64,000 nucleotides of DNA from Episyrphus balteatus (Eukaryota; Arthropoda; Insecta; Diptera; Syrphidae). The notes beneath the pieces were generated by a model that made no database searches, was not told where the DNA came from, and was given only the letters and a program-made list of their open reading frames with translations. Made by a program: the position numbers and the translations under genes. How positions within the stretch are numbered: the stretch's first letter is position 1; the number at the start of each line of letters is the position of its first letter. The stretch is from positions 29,049,636 to 29,113,635 of the forward strand of contig NC_079134.1 in assembly GCF_945859705.1 (NCBI RefSeq), written 5' to 3'. Shown one piece after another: positions 49,889 through 61,575 of the stretch.

Positions 49889-50397
49889 AGTATTTGATCT
49901 GCTTATGCGTAAATTGGAAAAAAGGGTTTATCTTTTTTCAATTACCTTCTTAGATTTATTTAATTTTTTTTTTCATACAACTTTTCAAGAAATACCTTCG
50001 TATTCGTATAAATTATGTTTTCTTGAGAATTTCGATAAGGTTTAATTAGAATTTCTAATTTGGACCTTTGAAATCTAATGGCGTGTTTTGAAGCGAAAAG
50101 CAGATCTGTTAAACGACTTGGGGGTTATCAATGAGTGTAAATATGATAATAAATTAGTGAAATTGTCATTGTCATTGTAAACCGAAAAAAGAAGGATTTT
50201 CGAATCGGTATATTCCAGTTAGTGCGTGAAAGACCGATTTTGAAAGAGATTTTATTCGGAGATATTATTATTAACTCAAGAAAAAACTCTTTCACAAAAA
50301 GACTAATGGTATTTTTGTGGTTTTCCTTACAAATAGAACATCTGTACACTTAACCCCTTAACAATTTGTTTGCTTTTTGGAACTTGTAACAAAAAAA

Positions 50398-51383
50398 ACA
50401 CCCTTTGAACCAAAATTACACGGTGTAACACTCAAAATATACGCGGGCGGAGACCTATCACGTTTTGTAGAGCTAGTCGCACTGATTACGAAACGGTATT
50501 TAAAAAGTCCCGAACACCCCCAAAATCTAGAGTTAGGGGCAAAAAACGGTTTTTTTGACCTTCACCCATTGAAAAAAATCTAGCTTCGTCAAATTTTTAC
50601 CCATAAAATTGAAAAATAAAAACACATAAAAACAAAAAATATTTTGAAAAAAGAAAAATCTGGTAAAATAATTTTTCAATTTTCTCAAAAACTAGAAGAC
50701 ATAGAAACATATAGTTTTAACTGTTCCATAAGTAATCAATTAAGGCAGTTTTAGGTGTGAGTAATTTTTTTATTAAAATTCACAGTCTGGAAAAATATAG
50801 GTAGTATAAAATGAGTTTAAAAAAAATTATTTTGTTTGCCTATTTTGAACTTTGAAATCGATTATTTCAAAAACTATTAATTAAAATATTAATATATTGA
50901 ATTCAAAATTAGAAGTAAATTTACAATTTGGCCTTTTGGAAACGGTATCATTTATTACTCTAAGTGGTGCCATTGTTTTTTAATAATTTTTTTTTATTTT
51001 GATAATTTTTTTTAGTAAACTGCCCCTCCCACCTAAACGGGGAGAGATAGACCCCCGTCCCAAAGAAAAAAATGTTTGTATTGAACTCCTCTACAAAAAC
51101 TCGTTATCAAATCCTAGCGCCCAAGTTATCCTACTACGTGCCAAAACAACATTTTTCTTCTATACCTAAAAGTTCGAATTTTTGTATCTGGGTTGAAATC
51201 GTAATGGTTAAAAATTTGACGAAGCTAGATTTTTTTCAATGGGTGAAGGTCAAAAAAACCGTTTTTTGCCCCTAACTCCAGATTTTGGGGGTGTTAATGA
51301 CTTTTTAAATACCGTTTCGTAATCAGGTCTCCGCCCGCGTATATTTTGAGTGTTACACCGTGTAATTTTTGTTCAAAGGGTGT
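50398..51383. mobile_element. Foldback element with ~190-bp terminal repeats, at the centre of the inverted duplication
   Basis: The left end ACACCCTTTGAACCAAAATT and ~190 bp are mirrored at the right end (finishing GTTCAAAGGGTGT at 51383). Inside lie the CCTAAACGGGG..GACCCCCGT words shared with the 35239 palindrome and the 57848 element. No ORF of note. It fills half of the spacer between the two lipase arms. Confidence 0.85.
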
Positions 51384-52282
51384 TTTTTTGAAGTGAAAAC
51401 TTCTTTAGTATCGTAGTGATTTGAAACAAGATGAAACGAAAACGCGACACGACTTCAACTTGTTATAACTTTTTTTGTTTAATAGATAGATGAATGAAAT
51501 TTGTACTGTAGATAGGTCATTAAATAAATTATAATTGTACAAAATTTCAATTAATTTCATATTCAAAATTCGGAGATAACGGTAAAAAGATGTTCTTTTT
51601 CTAGACACGTTATATCTTTTGATCTAGTGCAAATACAAATTTAATTTAACTTTAATACGCATTCTGATAACATAACCTTTTATTTGATATATCACACATA
51701 ACGTTACGTGCTCTACAAGTTACTCAATCTTAAATTGAAAAAAATTTAAAAATACCTCAAAACACCTGTAGAGATCTGTTGGCGATGACCAGCTACCAGT
51801 GTAAGAGTACCGTAATCTCAGTCTGGAAATTCGACATGGTTGACTTTAAAAAATTCTAACTTCTCTTGTAGACATCTTTGAAATAAGATTTATGCATCAT
51901 TATACAAGGTGAAACAATAAGCTTTCACATGGTATAAAACTTTTTATAGGTTTTCAAACAAAAAAATTGATTTAATAGCATGAGAACATAAAAATAAATG
52001 TTTTTTTTTGCGTTTTGGATGAAATTTCATCGAGTTTAAAAAATTCTAGCTCTTTTTGTAGATGACTCATGGACTTGATCAATATATATATTTTGAGCTA
52101 AGACAATAAGCTTTCAGATGATATAATATTTATATAGGTTGTCATATAAAAAACATGGATTTGAAATTGATAGAATAAAAATAGGTAGATTTTTTCTATT
52201 TTTTTTTTTTTTTTTGCTAGAAAAATGATTTTTTAAGGTTTCACTTCTACCACGTGTGAATTGCACACATGATATTTTTTTT
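51384..52282 (-). repeat. Dispersed repeat family A, copy 5 (reverse)
   Basis: It has the same start (TTTTGAAGTGAAAACTTCTT) and end (ACCACGTGTGAATTGCACAC) as copy 3, with minor indels. It fills the other half of the spacer and joins the right arm through a T-run. Confidence 0.75.
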
Positions 52283-52793
52283 TTTTTTTTTGTTACAAGT
52301 TCCAAAAAGCAAACAAATTGTTAAGGGGTTAAGTGTACAGATGTTCTATTTGTAAGGAAAACCACAAAAATACCATTAGTCTTTTTGTGAAAGAGTTTTT
52401 TCTTGAGTTAATAATAATATCTCCGAATAAAATCTCTTTCAAAATCGGTCTTTCACGCACTAACTGGAATATACCGATTCGAAAATCCTTCTTTTTTCGG
52501 TTTACAATGACAATGACAATTTCACTAATTTATTATCATATTTACACTCATTGATAACCCCCAAGTCGTTTAACAGATCTGCTTTTCGCTTCAAAACACG
52601 CCATTAGATTTCAAAGGTCCAAATTAGAAATTCTAATTAAACCTTATCGAAATTCTCAAGAAAACATAATTTATACGAATACGAAGGTATTTCTTGAAAA
52701 GTTGTATGAAAAAAAAAATTAAATAAATCTAAGAAGGTAATTGAAAAAAGATAAACCCTTTTTTCCAATTTACGCATAAGCAGATCAAATACT

Positions 52794-52849
52794 CTTATCT
52801 AAATAATATAATTTATATAAATTTATTTATTAGTGAAAACTGTATAAAA
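52794..52849 (+). promoter_or_regulatory. Lipase 5 promoter, still intact
   Basis: CTTATCT (52794-52800) upstream of TATAAAA (52843-52849), mirroring the lipase 4 promoter. Confidence 0.6.
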
Positions 52850-52897
52850 ACCCTTAGCAGATGCAAAAATATTATCATTACTTTTTTGAAAACAAAA

Positions 52898-54306
52898 ATG
52901 AAAGTGTTAGCAGCTCTACTGTTTTTAAGTGTAACTTTAGGTAATTTTTAATATTACAATATTAAGACTTCATTAAGTAAAGAGTCTGTAATATTAGTTG
53001 ATAAATTTTTTGTTTTGTCTTGGTTTTTTAATTTATTTAGGTAATTGTTTAGTTTTTCCGTTCATAAATAAATATAAATAGTGCAATATAAATGTTAAAT
53101 TATTAAATTGTAAATATCCCATAGGGATTTCATAATAAACTACAAATGTAACAGCATAGTTCAATAAAAAAAAATACCCTTGAAAAAGTTGGAAAATAAC
53201 CAACGAAACGTCGAGAAAAGTTTTAAAAATGGATTAATTTGTTTTTATTAATTGCCTAAAAAATAAAAGATCAAAAAGCCCAATTACATAAAATACTTAA
53301 TAATTAATTGATTAAATTCATTATAATAATATTGAGAATAATTTTTTTTTAAATATAAAATTTAAATTTTATTTTAGTTCTTGCACTTCCCATTGAAGAA
53401 AGGAAGGATGTATCTAAGGATGGTTCTTTTATTCCACAAATCGATGGGTCCTTGAAATGGATGTCCGCAGACGAAATTAGAAAGGAACAAAATAAAATGA
53501 AAGCGAGAAATTGGTTCTTTGATAGACCAGTTGATTTTCACTTATACACTCGGAATTATCCATGGCTGGTATAACAACTACAACTCGGATGTAAATACTG
53601 AAATCCGTAAAGCTTTCTTGGAAGTCATGGACTGCAACGTTATCTCTGTGGACTGGAGTCGACTGTTAAACTATCTTTTTCTAAACTACATAGGCGCCAT
53701 GTTCCAGGTTCCCAAAGTTGGTGTCAAAGTTGCCAAAATGATTGATTTCTTAGTCGATGAAGGCAACATGTCGCGTCGTTGGATGATCTTCATGTCATCG
53801 GTCACAGTTTAGGTGCTCATGTGTCAGGGATAGCTGGCAGAAATGTGGTTGCCGGAAAAGTTCATACAATCATAGGCTTAGATCCAGCGGGGCCGGGCTA
53901 TGAAGATGACCTTTTTACGACCAAAGTAAGATGTCTGATCAAAGACAATTGTCTGACCAAAGATGATGCCGGATATGCTGAAGTGATTCACACCAATGCA
54001 GGTATATTGGGTTATTTGACACCAATTGGAAATGCTGATTTTTATGTAAATGGAGGTGACTATCAGCCGGGATGTTTCTTAGGTAATTCGATATGTTCCC
54101 ATTTGAGGGCATTTTGGTATTATGCTGAAGCAATAGGGGAAAACAGATTTACGAGCAAAAAGTGTACAGGATATAAATTTGCCATTGTGAACCAATGCCT
54201 TGAAGAAGATACTGAAGTCCAATTGGGAGGTGCAATGAATTATGAATTGGCAAGTGGAGTGTATTACACACCTGTGAATGCAGTACAACCTTATGGAACG
54301 GGATAG
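52898..54306 (+). pseudogene. Lipase 5 pseudogene
   Basis: Exon 1 is 52898-52940 and exon 2 starts at 53378 after a 437-bp intron. A deletion then joins FHLYTR of exon 2 directly to the IIHGW codons of exon 3, removing the end of exon 2, all of intron 2 and the start of exon 3. The frame runs into TAA at 53572. Further on, a 5-nt insertion near 53776 breaks the frame just before LDDLHVIGHSLGAH, at the same place as in lipase 4. The 3' part encodes an intact Ser, Asp (GLDPAGP) and His (CSHLRA), and has a lid with two Cys and a near-duplicate CLIKDN / CLTKDD. AATAAA follows at 54326. No functional lipase is expected. Confidence 0.93.
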
Positions 54307-54327
54307 ATTTGATAAGGCTTAAAATGA

Positions 54328-55616
54328 ATAAACAGATGTTATCAATTATTGCATATAATTTTGTTTTTATTTGTATTTTAGTTACAGAATTCTGAATTAT
54401 TAAAAAATGTCAAAAGATATTTTTCAAATAAAAAGGTTGATATCGGCTTAAAAATATATTTTGTATGTACGTAACAAGTTGAGACTGTTATGTAGCATAA
54501 CACACAAATTTTATTCAAAATTTTTAGAGCAGTTTTGTAGAAATTGCTTATCAATTTCTAGAATATTATTTTTTTTTTTTAAATTGAATCCACATTTTCC
54601 AAAATTTTATTCAACATGCACAAATTTATTTTGCTAAGAATTTTATTTTTGATTTAAAGGTAATAAAGCTAAATAAATAAATTTAAAAAAAAAAGTTCCA
54701 TTTATAGTGAAAATGAGTGATGATTTGAGAAAAAAATACACCAAAAGATAGGTAGATTTAACTTAGAAATTGAATTTTGTCATCAAAATCCTTTCAGCGG
54801 TTTTTGAGAAAATTAAACTTTTCCAAAGTTGTTTTTTTTTTATTTTATTTTAAGTTTATAGTTTTTTGTGAATTTTTTATAAACGCCTTACACTCTGTAT
54901 CTTTGGGGGGCTTTTATATCCCGGGGCCCTGTTACCTGGATACAGCTGATACATCTCTTCCATCCCATATAACTGAAAACTGATATTACTCCACAATTTT
55001 TGGAAAAAAGGTTCCACAAAATGCGTAACATTTGTATTCCTAAGTCCTAAAATTTGTTTGAATAACATCGTTACATTCTTGTCATAGTAGCACGTATAAT
55101 AGTTGCTCGTAGCAATCACTCTTGTGATTGTATAATAGATCAAAGTAAAAAAAACATCAAGGACATGTCGAAAACTATAGTTTTACAGGTGCTTCTCACA
55201 AAATCTGATTATTTAGCACAAGGTTTATACTTAAAAAATTTTTGCCTCAAAAGTTGCATATAGGTAAGTGGCCGTAACTTGGCCAATTTTTAATGTTTCG
55301 ATACGCAATAGGTCTTAATTTGTTCATTACAATTGAAGGAATAATTGAAAATAATAAAAAAAAAAAAATAACAAAAAAAAATTTCAGGGTGGCCATCCCC
55401 TTAAATTAACTGAAAAACTGTTGTTATTGATATCTGAAAAATGTTTAAATAAAGGAAATTTCTTCTTAAATGACAAGTCGCACTAAATTATTTATAATTT
55501 TTTTTTGCATAAACTAGTTTTTTTTTTTAAACAATTCATGTGTTATAATTATAACATAACAAAAGTGTTTACCCTAGTAAAAAATCGCTTCAGAAATTTG
55601 ATTTTTTTTTGTTCAT
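54328..55616. other. Intergenic, no gene seen
   Basis: AT-rich. A less AT-rich patch at 54890-55140 (with GGGGGGCTTTTATATCCCGG) has no recognisable ORF. Confidence 0.5.
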
Positions 55617-56257
55617 TTTGACTGGACTATTAAATAGTTTTTTATCTTTTAGATTAAATGAATAATAGAGGATAATATTGTAAGAATGTAATTTATTGAC
55701 GTGAGCAAAACAATATGTATCATTAAGATTAAATGACAATTATTGAATTATATGAGATAGCAGATACGCAAGACTTTGACGTGATGTATATATTTTAAAG
55801 GTTTATCAGTTATAAGATGGATTGATTAATAAAATTGATGACAAGCAATAAGTTTAAATTACAATAAAAATAAATTGTGAGTTCACGATAAATACCGGCC
55901 TAAATGTAAATATTTGGAAAGCTACATTGTAACTTCGTTAAAGCTTTTGTAAGGTTGTTAGGAATGTCAAAAAAGAGCATTATACAATTTTGAGCCTTTA
56001 TAACAATATCAATATTATGTTCTAGGTATAAAAGACTTAAGTGAAACCTAACTTAATCTTTACCAAAGCTGTTAGTTTGGCAGAAATGTTTTAATATAAA
56101 TTGGTTAATATGCCGGAAGAGCCCACAAAACTGACAGGATGTGCTTGATTCTCTTAAAGTTTTGTAAATCTCTTTGTTTGAAAAATACAAATAAGATACA
56201 AATAAAAACAAAATTGTATGCAATTTATTCATTTATTCATTTTAAACCTTATCAAAT
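55617..56257. repeat. Segmental duplicate, copy 1 (3' flank of lipase 6)
   Basis: It shares an ordered series of words with 60850-61400: TTTTGACTGGA, GTAATTTATTGAC, TAAATGTAAATA, TTAGTTAAAGCTTTTGT-like, and TTGAGCCTTTATAAC. In both places it lies on the 3' side of a minus-strand lipase, so flank and gene were copied together. Divergence is considerable. Confidence 0.65.
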
Positions 56258-57480
56258 CTATCCCATTCCGTAAGGTGGTACTGCATTCACAGGTGTATAA
56301 TACACTCCACTAGCTAATTCATAATTTTCTGCACCTCCCAATCGGACTTCATTAACTTCTTCATCGCATTCCTTCGAAATGGCAACTTGATAATCTGGAC
56401 ACTTCTTGCTAATAAAGGTGTTTTCCTTTATTGCTTCAGCATAATACCAAAATGCCCTCAAATGGTGACATATCCAATTGCCATCAAAATAACATCCCGG
56501 CTGATATTTACCTCCATTTACATAAAAATCAGCATTTCCAATTGGTTGCAAAACACCCAATCTATTTCCATTGGTGTGAATGACTTCAACATATCGGGCG
56601 TCATCTTTGCTCAGATATTCCTCATGGATCGAATAATAATCATCTTCATAGAGTGGCCCGGCTGGATCTAAGCCTATGATTGTGTGAACTTCTCCGGCAA
56701 TCACATTTCTGCCAGCTATCCCTGACACATGAGCACCTAAACTGTGACCGATGACATGTAGATCATCCAACGACATGTTGCCTTCGTCGACTAAGAAGTC
56801 AATCATTTTGGCAACTTTGACACCAACTTTGGGAACTTGAAATGTGGCGCCTATGTAGTTTAAAGTAAAATAGTTTAACATTCGACTCCAGTCCACAGAG
56901 ATAACGTTGCAGTCCATGACTTCTAAGTAAGCTTCACGGGTTGCAGTATTTACATACGAGTCGTAGTTATTATACCAGCCATGGATAATGATTCTGTGAA
57001 AAAAAAATTGTAAACAAAAATAGTTAAATGAGTCAGATTAATAAACTTGGGGTAAAAATGGTTAGTTCCACAAGGGAAATGGAATTTTTGACCAATCTGC
57101 GTAAATTAACTTACCTTGTGGGATTGTCACTGTTGAAATTGGATTTCTTCAAACTTTTTAAATTATCGGGAGATATTTTCTGAGACTTTTTAGGATTCTT
57201 CCGAGTGTATAAGTGAAAATCTACTGGTCTATCAGTGAACCAATTTCTCGCTTTCAATTCACGCTGTTTCTCTTGAATTTCCTCTGCGGACATCCATTTC
57301 AAGGACCCATCGATTTGTGGAATAAAAGAACCATTCCTAGATACATCCTTCCTTTCTTCGATGGGAAGTGCAAAAACTAAAATAAAAATTTAATTTAAAT
57401 TTTATATTAAAATTAATTTTTATATTCTTTTTTTTACCTAAAGTTACACTTAAAAGTAGTAGAGCTGCTAATGTTTTCAT
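56258..57480 (-). CDS. Lipase 6, secreted lipase / phospholipase A1-like (intact)
   Basis: Three minus-strand exons, 57438-57480, 57115-57376 and 56258-56993, with introns of 61 and 121 bp (phases 1 and 2), give 346 aa. The signal peptide is MKTLAALLLL to about FALPIEE. Ser186 (GHSLGAH), Asp211 (GLDPAGP) and His279 are present. The usual CSH is CHH here, so a second histidine sits directly before the catalytic one. The lid has no cysteine and is acidic. Two AATAAA signals follow the stop. It is the only intact member of the lipase 4/5/6 subgroup and the best guide to what those pseudogenes once encoded. Confidence 0.94.
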
Positions 57481-57527
57481 TTTTGTTTTCAAAAAATAAT
57501 AATAATATTTTTGCGAATGTTAAGGGC

Positions 57528-57567
57528 TTTTATACAGTTTTTTCACTTAGATAAAAGAGTCTTATCT
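57528..57567 (-). promoter_or_regulatory. Lipase 6 promoter: TATA box plus paired GATA motifs
   Basis: TATAAAA (57528-57534, minus) with TTATCT (AGATAA on plus, 57549-57554) and AGATAAG (CTTATCT on plus, 57561-57567) upstream. Spacing is almost identical to lipase 2. Confidence 0.65.
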
Positions 57568-57869
57568 GTCAACTCTTTATTTACTTAATTAGAAGGGTTA
57601 ATCAAAGATTTAATGATTTTAATCGATCGTTGAGACTTGCAAATAGATATGTCTTATTTTAATTAACTTGTGGAATTAGCCCTTATATTTGTTAAGAAAG
57701 ATGATTTAATCAGTGATTTGTTTATGCGTAGTTATTATAAAAATGGATTTATCTATTTTAAATCATCTTCTTAAATTTATCTATTTATTTCAAACTACTT
57801 TTCAGGAAATACTTACTTAGATTATATATTTTTTAGATTTTCCGATAACACGGTGTAACACTCAAAATA

Positions 57870-58946
57870 CAGGGTGTCCCAAAAGTAATGGATCAAACGA
57901 AATATGATGATAGGCCAACCTTAGGGCTCTCAGAATTTGGTAACTTGTTCATCCCAAATCCTTACGGTTTTCGATTTAATGCAGTTTTTGTGAAATTTCG
58001 AAAAATCCCGACTTTGCAACAGTATTTTGCTTCCTCCGCTCATAATTGATTTTTGTTTTTTACAATTCTTTCACTAAAACATTGATTAATAATAAGAAAT
58101 AATTAACTAATCAAAATATTTTCTATTTCATACGCCATTTTGCTGCAAATTAATTAACAGTTCCATATTTTATAAAAACTCAATTTCATTCTTTTATTTC
58201 AGAGCAACAGCCTGAAAAAAATTTGTATGGTGTGGCACTGGTTTATTATTTTGAAAACTTGCCGTGTTATAGCAGTTTTCAAAAATGTATTAAAAATTCC
58301 AAAGTTGCAAATAGAACGAAAGATATTAAAATTTGAATGCAAAAAAACAGACGTTTTCAGAGCAAAATAACAAACAAAAATCGAGGCTTTTGTTCAAAAA
58401 GAAATAAACAAACAACACTCGAGAAACTGTGTTTATTTTTCTTTGTTATTTTTCTCTGAAAAGCCCTGTTTTGTTGTTTTTAAATTGTAATATCCTCAGT
58501 TCTAACTTCAACTTTGGAAACTTTTATACATTTTTGGAAACTGCAATAACACGACAAGTTTTTAAGATAATAAACCAGTGCCACACCATACAAATTTTTT
58601 TCAGGCTGTTGCTCTGAAATAAAAGAAAGAAATTGAGTTTTTATAAAACATGGAACTGTTAATTAATTTGCAGCAAAATGGCGTATGAAATAGAAAATAT
58701 TTTGATTAGTTAATTATTTCTTATTATTAATCAATGTTTTAGTGAAAGAATTGTAAAAAACAAAAATCAATTATGAGCGGAGGAAGCAAAATACTGTTGC
58801 AAAGTCGGGATTTTTCGAAATTTCACAAAAACTGCATTAAATCGAAAACCGTAAGGATTTGGGATGAACAAGTTACCAAATTCTGAGAGCCCTAAAGTTG
58901 GCCTATCATCATATTTCGTTTGATCTATTACTTTTGGGACACCCTG
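57870..58946. mobile_element. 1.08-kb full-length palindrome, ends CAGGGTGTCCCAAAAGTAAT
   Basis: CAGGGTGTCCCAAAAGTAAT at the left and its complement at the right (ending 58946), flanked by TA (57868-57869 and 58947-58948). The two halves are inverted copies almost throughout, with the centre near 58408. The end sequence and TA target fit a Tc1/mariner-like element. No transposase. It lies inside the foldback element at a point that can be checked against 50398-51383 (AAAATATACGCG). Confidence 0.88.
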
Positions 58947-59807
58947 TATATGCGAGCGGAGACCTATCACGTTTTGTAGAGCTTGTCGCACTGATTACGA
59001 AACGGTATTTAAAAGGTCCCTAACACCCCCAAAATCTGGAGTTAGGGGCAAAAAACGATTTTTTTGGCCTTCACCCATTGAAAAAAATCTAGCTTCATCA
59101 AATTTTTACCCATTTTCGATAAAACAATGTATAAAACATGTAACTTGGTTTTACCACCTAGAATTTATAAGCTGTCAAAGTACAAAAATTCCATTTATTT
59201 CGTCATTTACCCAACTTCGACATCAAATTAGAGTATATATTTTCACAACAACATGCTGTTTTAAAAATATATTGTAAAATAATATTTATTTTCAAATCAA
59301 ACGAGGTATTTTTTATGAAAATTAGTTTAAAATTGGCTTAGAAAAAAAAATTTTACTTTTTCAACCCAGATACAGAAATTCGAACTTTTAGGTATAGAAC
59401 AAAAATGTTGCTTTGGCACGTAGAAGGATAACTTGGGCGCCAGGATTTGATAATGGGTTTTTGTAGAGGAGCTCAATATAAACATTTTTTTCTTTGGGAG
59501 AGGGGTCTATCTCCCCTCGTTTAGGTGAGAGGGGCAGTTTTCTAAAAAAAATTATCAAAATAAAAAAAAATTATTAAAAAACAACGGCAACACTTACAGT
59601 AATAAATTATATTATTTCCCAAAGGCAAAATTGAACATTTAATTCTAATATTTAAATCAATATAATATAACCAATAGTTTTTGAAATAATCGATTTCAAA
59701 GTTGAAAATAGGCGGAAAAAATTTTAAAAACTCATTTTATACTATTTTGGTCCAGACTGTGAATTTTAATAAAAAAAATTACTCACACAAATACCTCGTT
59801 TGATTTG

Positions 59808-59942
59808 GATATTGGGCCACTTAATATTTCACCTATGAAAATGTTTAAAAAGAAAGCAATTTAAATGAAGCTTTAAGAAATTTGTGATTATTAGATGGCT
59901 CATGTACATCCTCATCGGTGAAATATTAAGTGGCCCAATATC
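59808..59942. mobile_element. 135-bp MITE, ends GATATTGGGCCACTTAATAT
   Basis: GATATTGGGCCACTTAATAT-TTCACC at 59808-59833 has an exact inverted copy at 59917-59942. The centre is AT-rich and non-coding. Located within the second foldback element. Confidence 0.8.
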
Positions 59943-60849
59943 TTAAAATGAGGGTTACATTTTGTACTAACAATCCTATTATTTGATCCTTTGATCACAA
60001 ACTGCACAATTATTTTTCATACTTTTACTTTTGCACCTCACTCTTTCTAAACATTAATTTGTATGAAAATTTAATTAAAAAAAAAAGCAATATGGTATAG
60101 TAAACGTGTATACAAAATTTCATTAGCCTACCACTTAATTTCATATTTTAAAAACCTCAGTTTTGGTAGAAATAGTATTTAATGTGTTTTTTTTAAACTT
60201 TTTTTTCCCAAATTTTTACTTTAAAGTTGATTATTTCGAGAAAAATTAATTGAAATAATTTGATTAAAAACTGAAATTAAGTTTACAATTCTGGCTTTTG
60301 AAAAAGGTATCGTTCATAACTGTAAGTGTGGCCGTTGTTTTTTTAATATTTTTGTTTTGTATTTTACATGATATTTTAGAAAATTGCCCCACCTGCCTAA
60401 ACGGAGGGAGATAGACTCCCCCCTCCCATAGTAAAAAATGATTGTATTGAACTCCTCTACAAAAAACCGTTATCAATTCTTGTTGCCTAAGTTATCGTAC
60501 TCTCCCCATAACCGTTTATTTTTAATATGTTTTTCCCAAATTGTGTACATTTTTTTTAATTATTCCACTTTGCTAAACGAGGGGGAATAGACTCGATTTT
60601 TCTTTTCTCGACGCGTTCTAGCTCAGCCATACTCAACCTTTTTGAGGGGATATGAATGAAATTTTTTCATGGAGTTTTTGGGCTCTTTTTTGAAAGGTTT
60701 TATATCTTTGGTTGATACATAGGTACTAATTCCAGTCTCCAAGTTTTCATCTTTTTCTGGTGAGCATCTAAGCATCTTATTAGTATATTACCAATTTTAT
60801 TTAATATTTTTAATTTAAATTATTTTTTTTTTATTTACTTTTCTTTTTA

Positions 60850-61400
60850 TTTTGACTGGATTATAAAACGGTTTCATACTATTAGCGTGTAATTTATTGA
60901 CTCGAACAAAATAATGTTAAAGTAGAATAATTAAATGGCAATTGAATTATGTGAGATAATAGAAACTCAAAACTTATACATATCTATAAAATTAGTATTA
61001 CAGATATGTCTGTATATCTCTATTAATTTGGAATGCTGCCATTACAATCAGTTGGAATTACCTACGAGATAAGTCGATTAATAAATTTGATAAAAAAAAA
61101 TAAGTTTAATTAACAATTAATATATCAATGTATTAAATTGAAATAACAAGTTAAGATCGCTTTTAAGTTTCCTAAATGTAAATAATTGGTACGCTTTATT
61201 TTGGCTTAGTTAAAGCTTTTGTTGTTGTAAGAAATGTCAATAAAAGAGAACGTTATACATGTTGAGCCTTTATAACTAAAGCGAAACCATGCCGAATCTT
61301 TACCGTAAATCTTGACAGATAGTTTAGAAAATGTTAGTTTATAGTTTTTATAAAAATCTTATAGCAATTGTGTGCTCATGTTGTTCAAAGTACGACTTTT
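60850..61400. repeat. Segmental duplicate, copy 2 (3' flank of lipase 7 remnant)
   Basis: Counterpart of 55617-56257, diverged. It ends close to the truncated lipase 7, whose 3' exon is missing between about 61400 and 61430. Confidence 0.6.
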
Positions 61401-61430
61401 ATAATAGTTAACTCATATAAGGACCATTCC

Positions 61431-61575
61431 AAGGACCAATCGAGTTTGGGAACAGAACTTCGTTATTTTCTTGAACTAAAACAATAATAAAATATTATAT
61501 TATAATTAGTCTTAATGTTTTCTTGTTTTTAATTAAAATTACACTTAAAAGTAGCAGAGCTGCTAATGTTTTCGT
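61431..61575 (-). pseudogene. Lipase 7 remnant (signal-peptide exon and start of exon 2)
   Basis: On the minus strand, 61533-61575 matches exon 1 of lipases 2 and 6, but the start codon is ACG and the donor site after the signal peptide is lost. After a short intron, exon 2 restarts near 61475 with a VQENN-like beginning and the IGPWNG region matching LDWSLKW of lipase 2. It stops at about 61431. The rest of exon 2, all of exon 3 and every catalytic residue are gone. The TATA box (61624-61630) and paired GATA motifs (61647-61652, 61662-61668) upstream are retained. Confidence 0.85.

Larger units (their letters stand above)
46232..50397 (-). repeat. Left arm of the large inverted duplication (lipase 4 side)
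   Basis: Reverse complement of 52283-54327 once the hAT insertion 46894-48782 is removed. Identity is very high from 50397 through the promoter, exon 1, intron 1 and exon 2. It drops in the middle of exon 3 and rises again over the last ~60 codons. The inner limit is the AACTTGTAACAAAAAAA word. The outer limit is about 20 bp after the lipase stop codon. Confidence 0.9.
52283..54327 (+). repeat. Right arm of the large inverted duplication (lipase 5 side)
   Basis: Mirror of 46232-50397. It lacks the hAT insertion and has its own deletion in the lipase gene. Because the arms are near-identical, each contains the same 73-aa chance ORF (52333-52554 and 50128-50349). Confidence 0.9.
57848..60540. 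mobile_element. Second foldback element (relative of 50398-51383), interrupted
   Basis: The left end ACACGGTGTAACACTCAAAA is followed by an insertion (57870-58946). The terminal-repeat sequence then continues with GCGGAGACCTATCACGTTTT to about 59110. Inner CCTCGTTTAGGTGAGAGGGG and CCTAAACGGAGGGAG words at about 59517 and 60396 are inverted to each other. The right boundary is not certain. Confidence 0.5.

Noticed and set aside
50128..52554. Identical 73-aa ORFs at 50128-50349 (-) and 52333-52554 (+)
   Set aside because: They are identical because they lie in the mirrored arms of the inverted duplication. They overlap no recognisable domain and sit upstream of the lipase promoters, so identity is not evidence of coding selection.
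53519..53840. Programmed frameshift or tiny intron restoring lipase 5
   Set aside because: Five nucleotides cannot be an intron, lipases 2 and 6 lack the insertion, and lipase 5 has a second, independent lesion (a deletion across intron 2).
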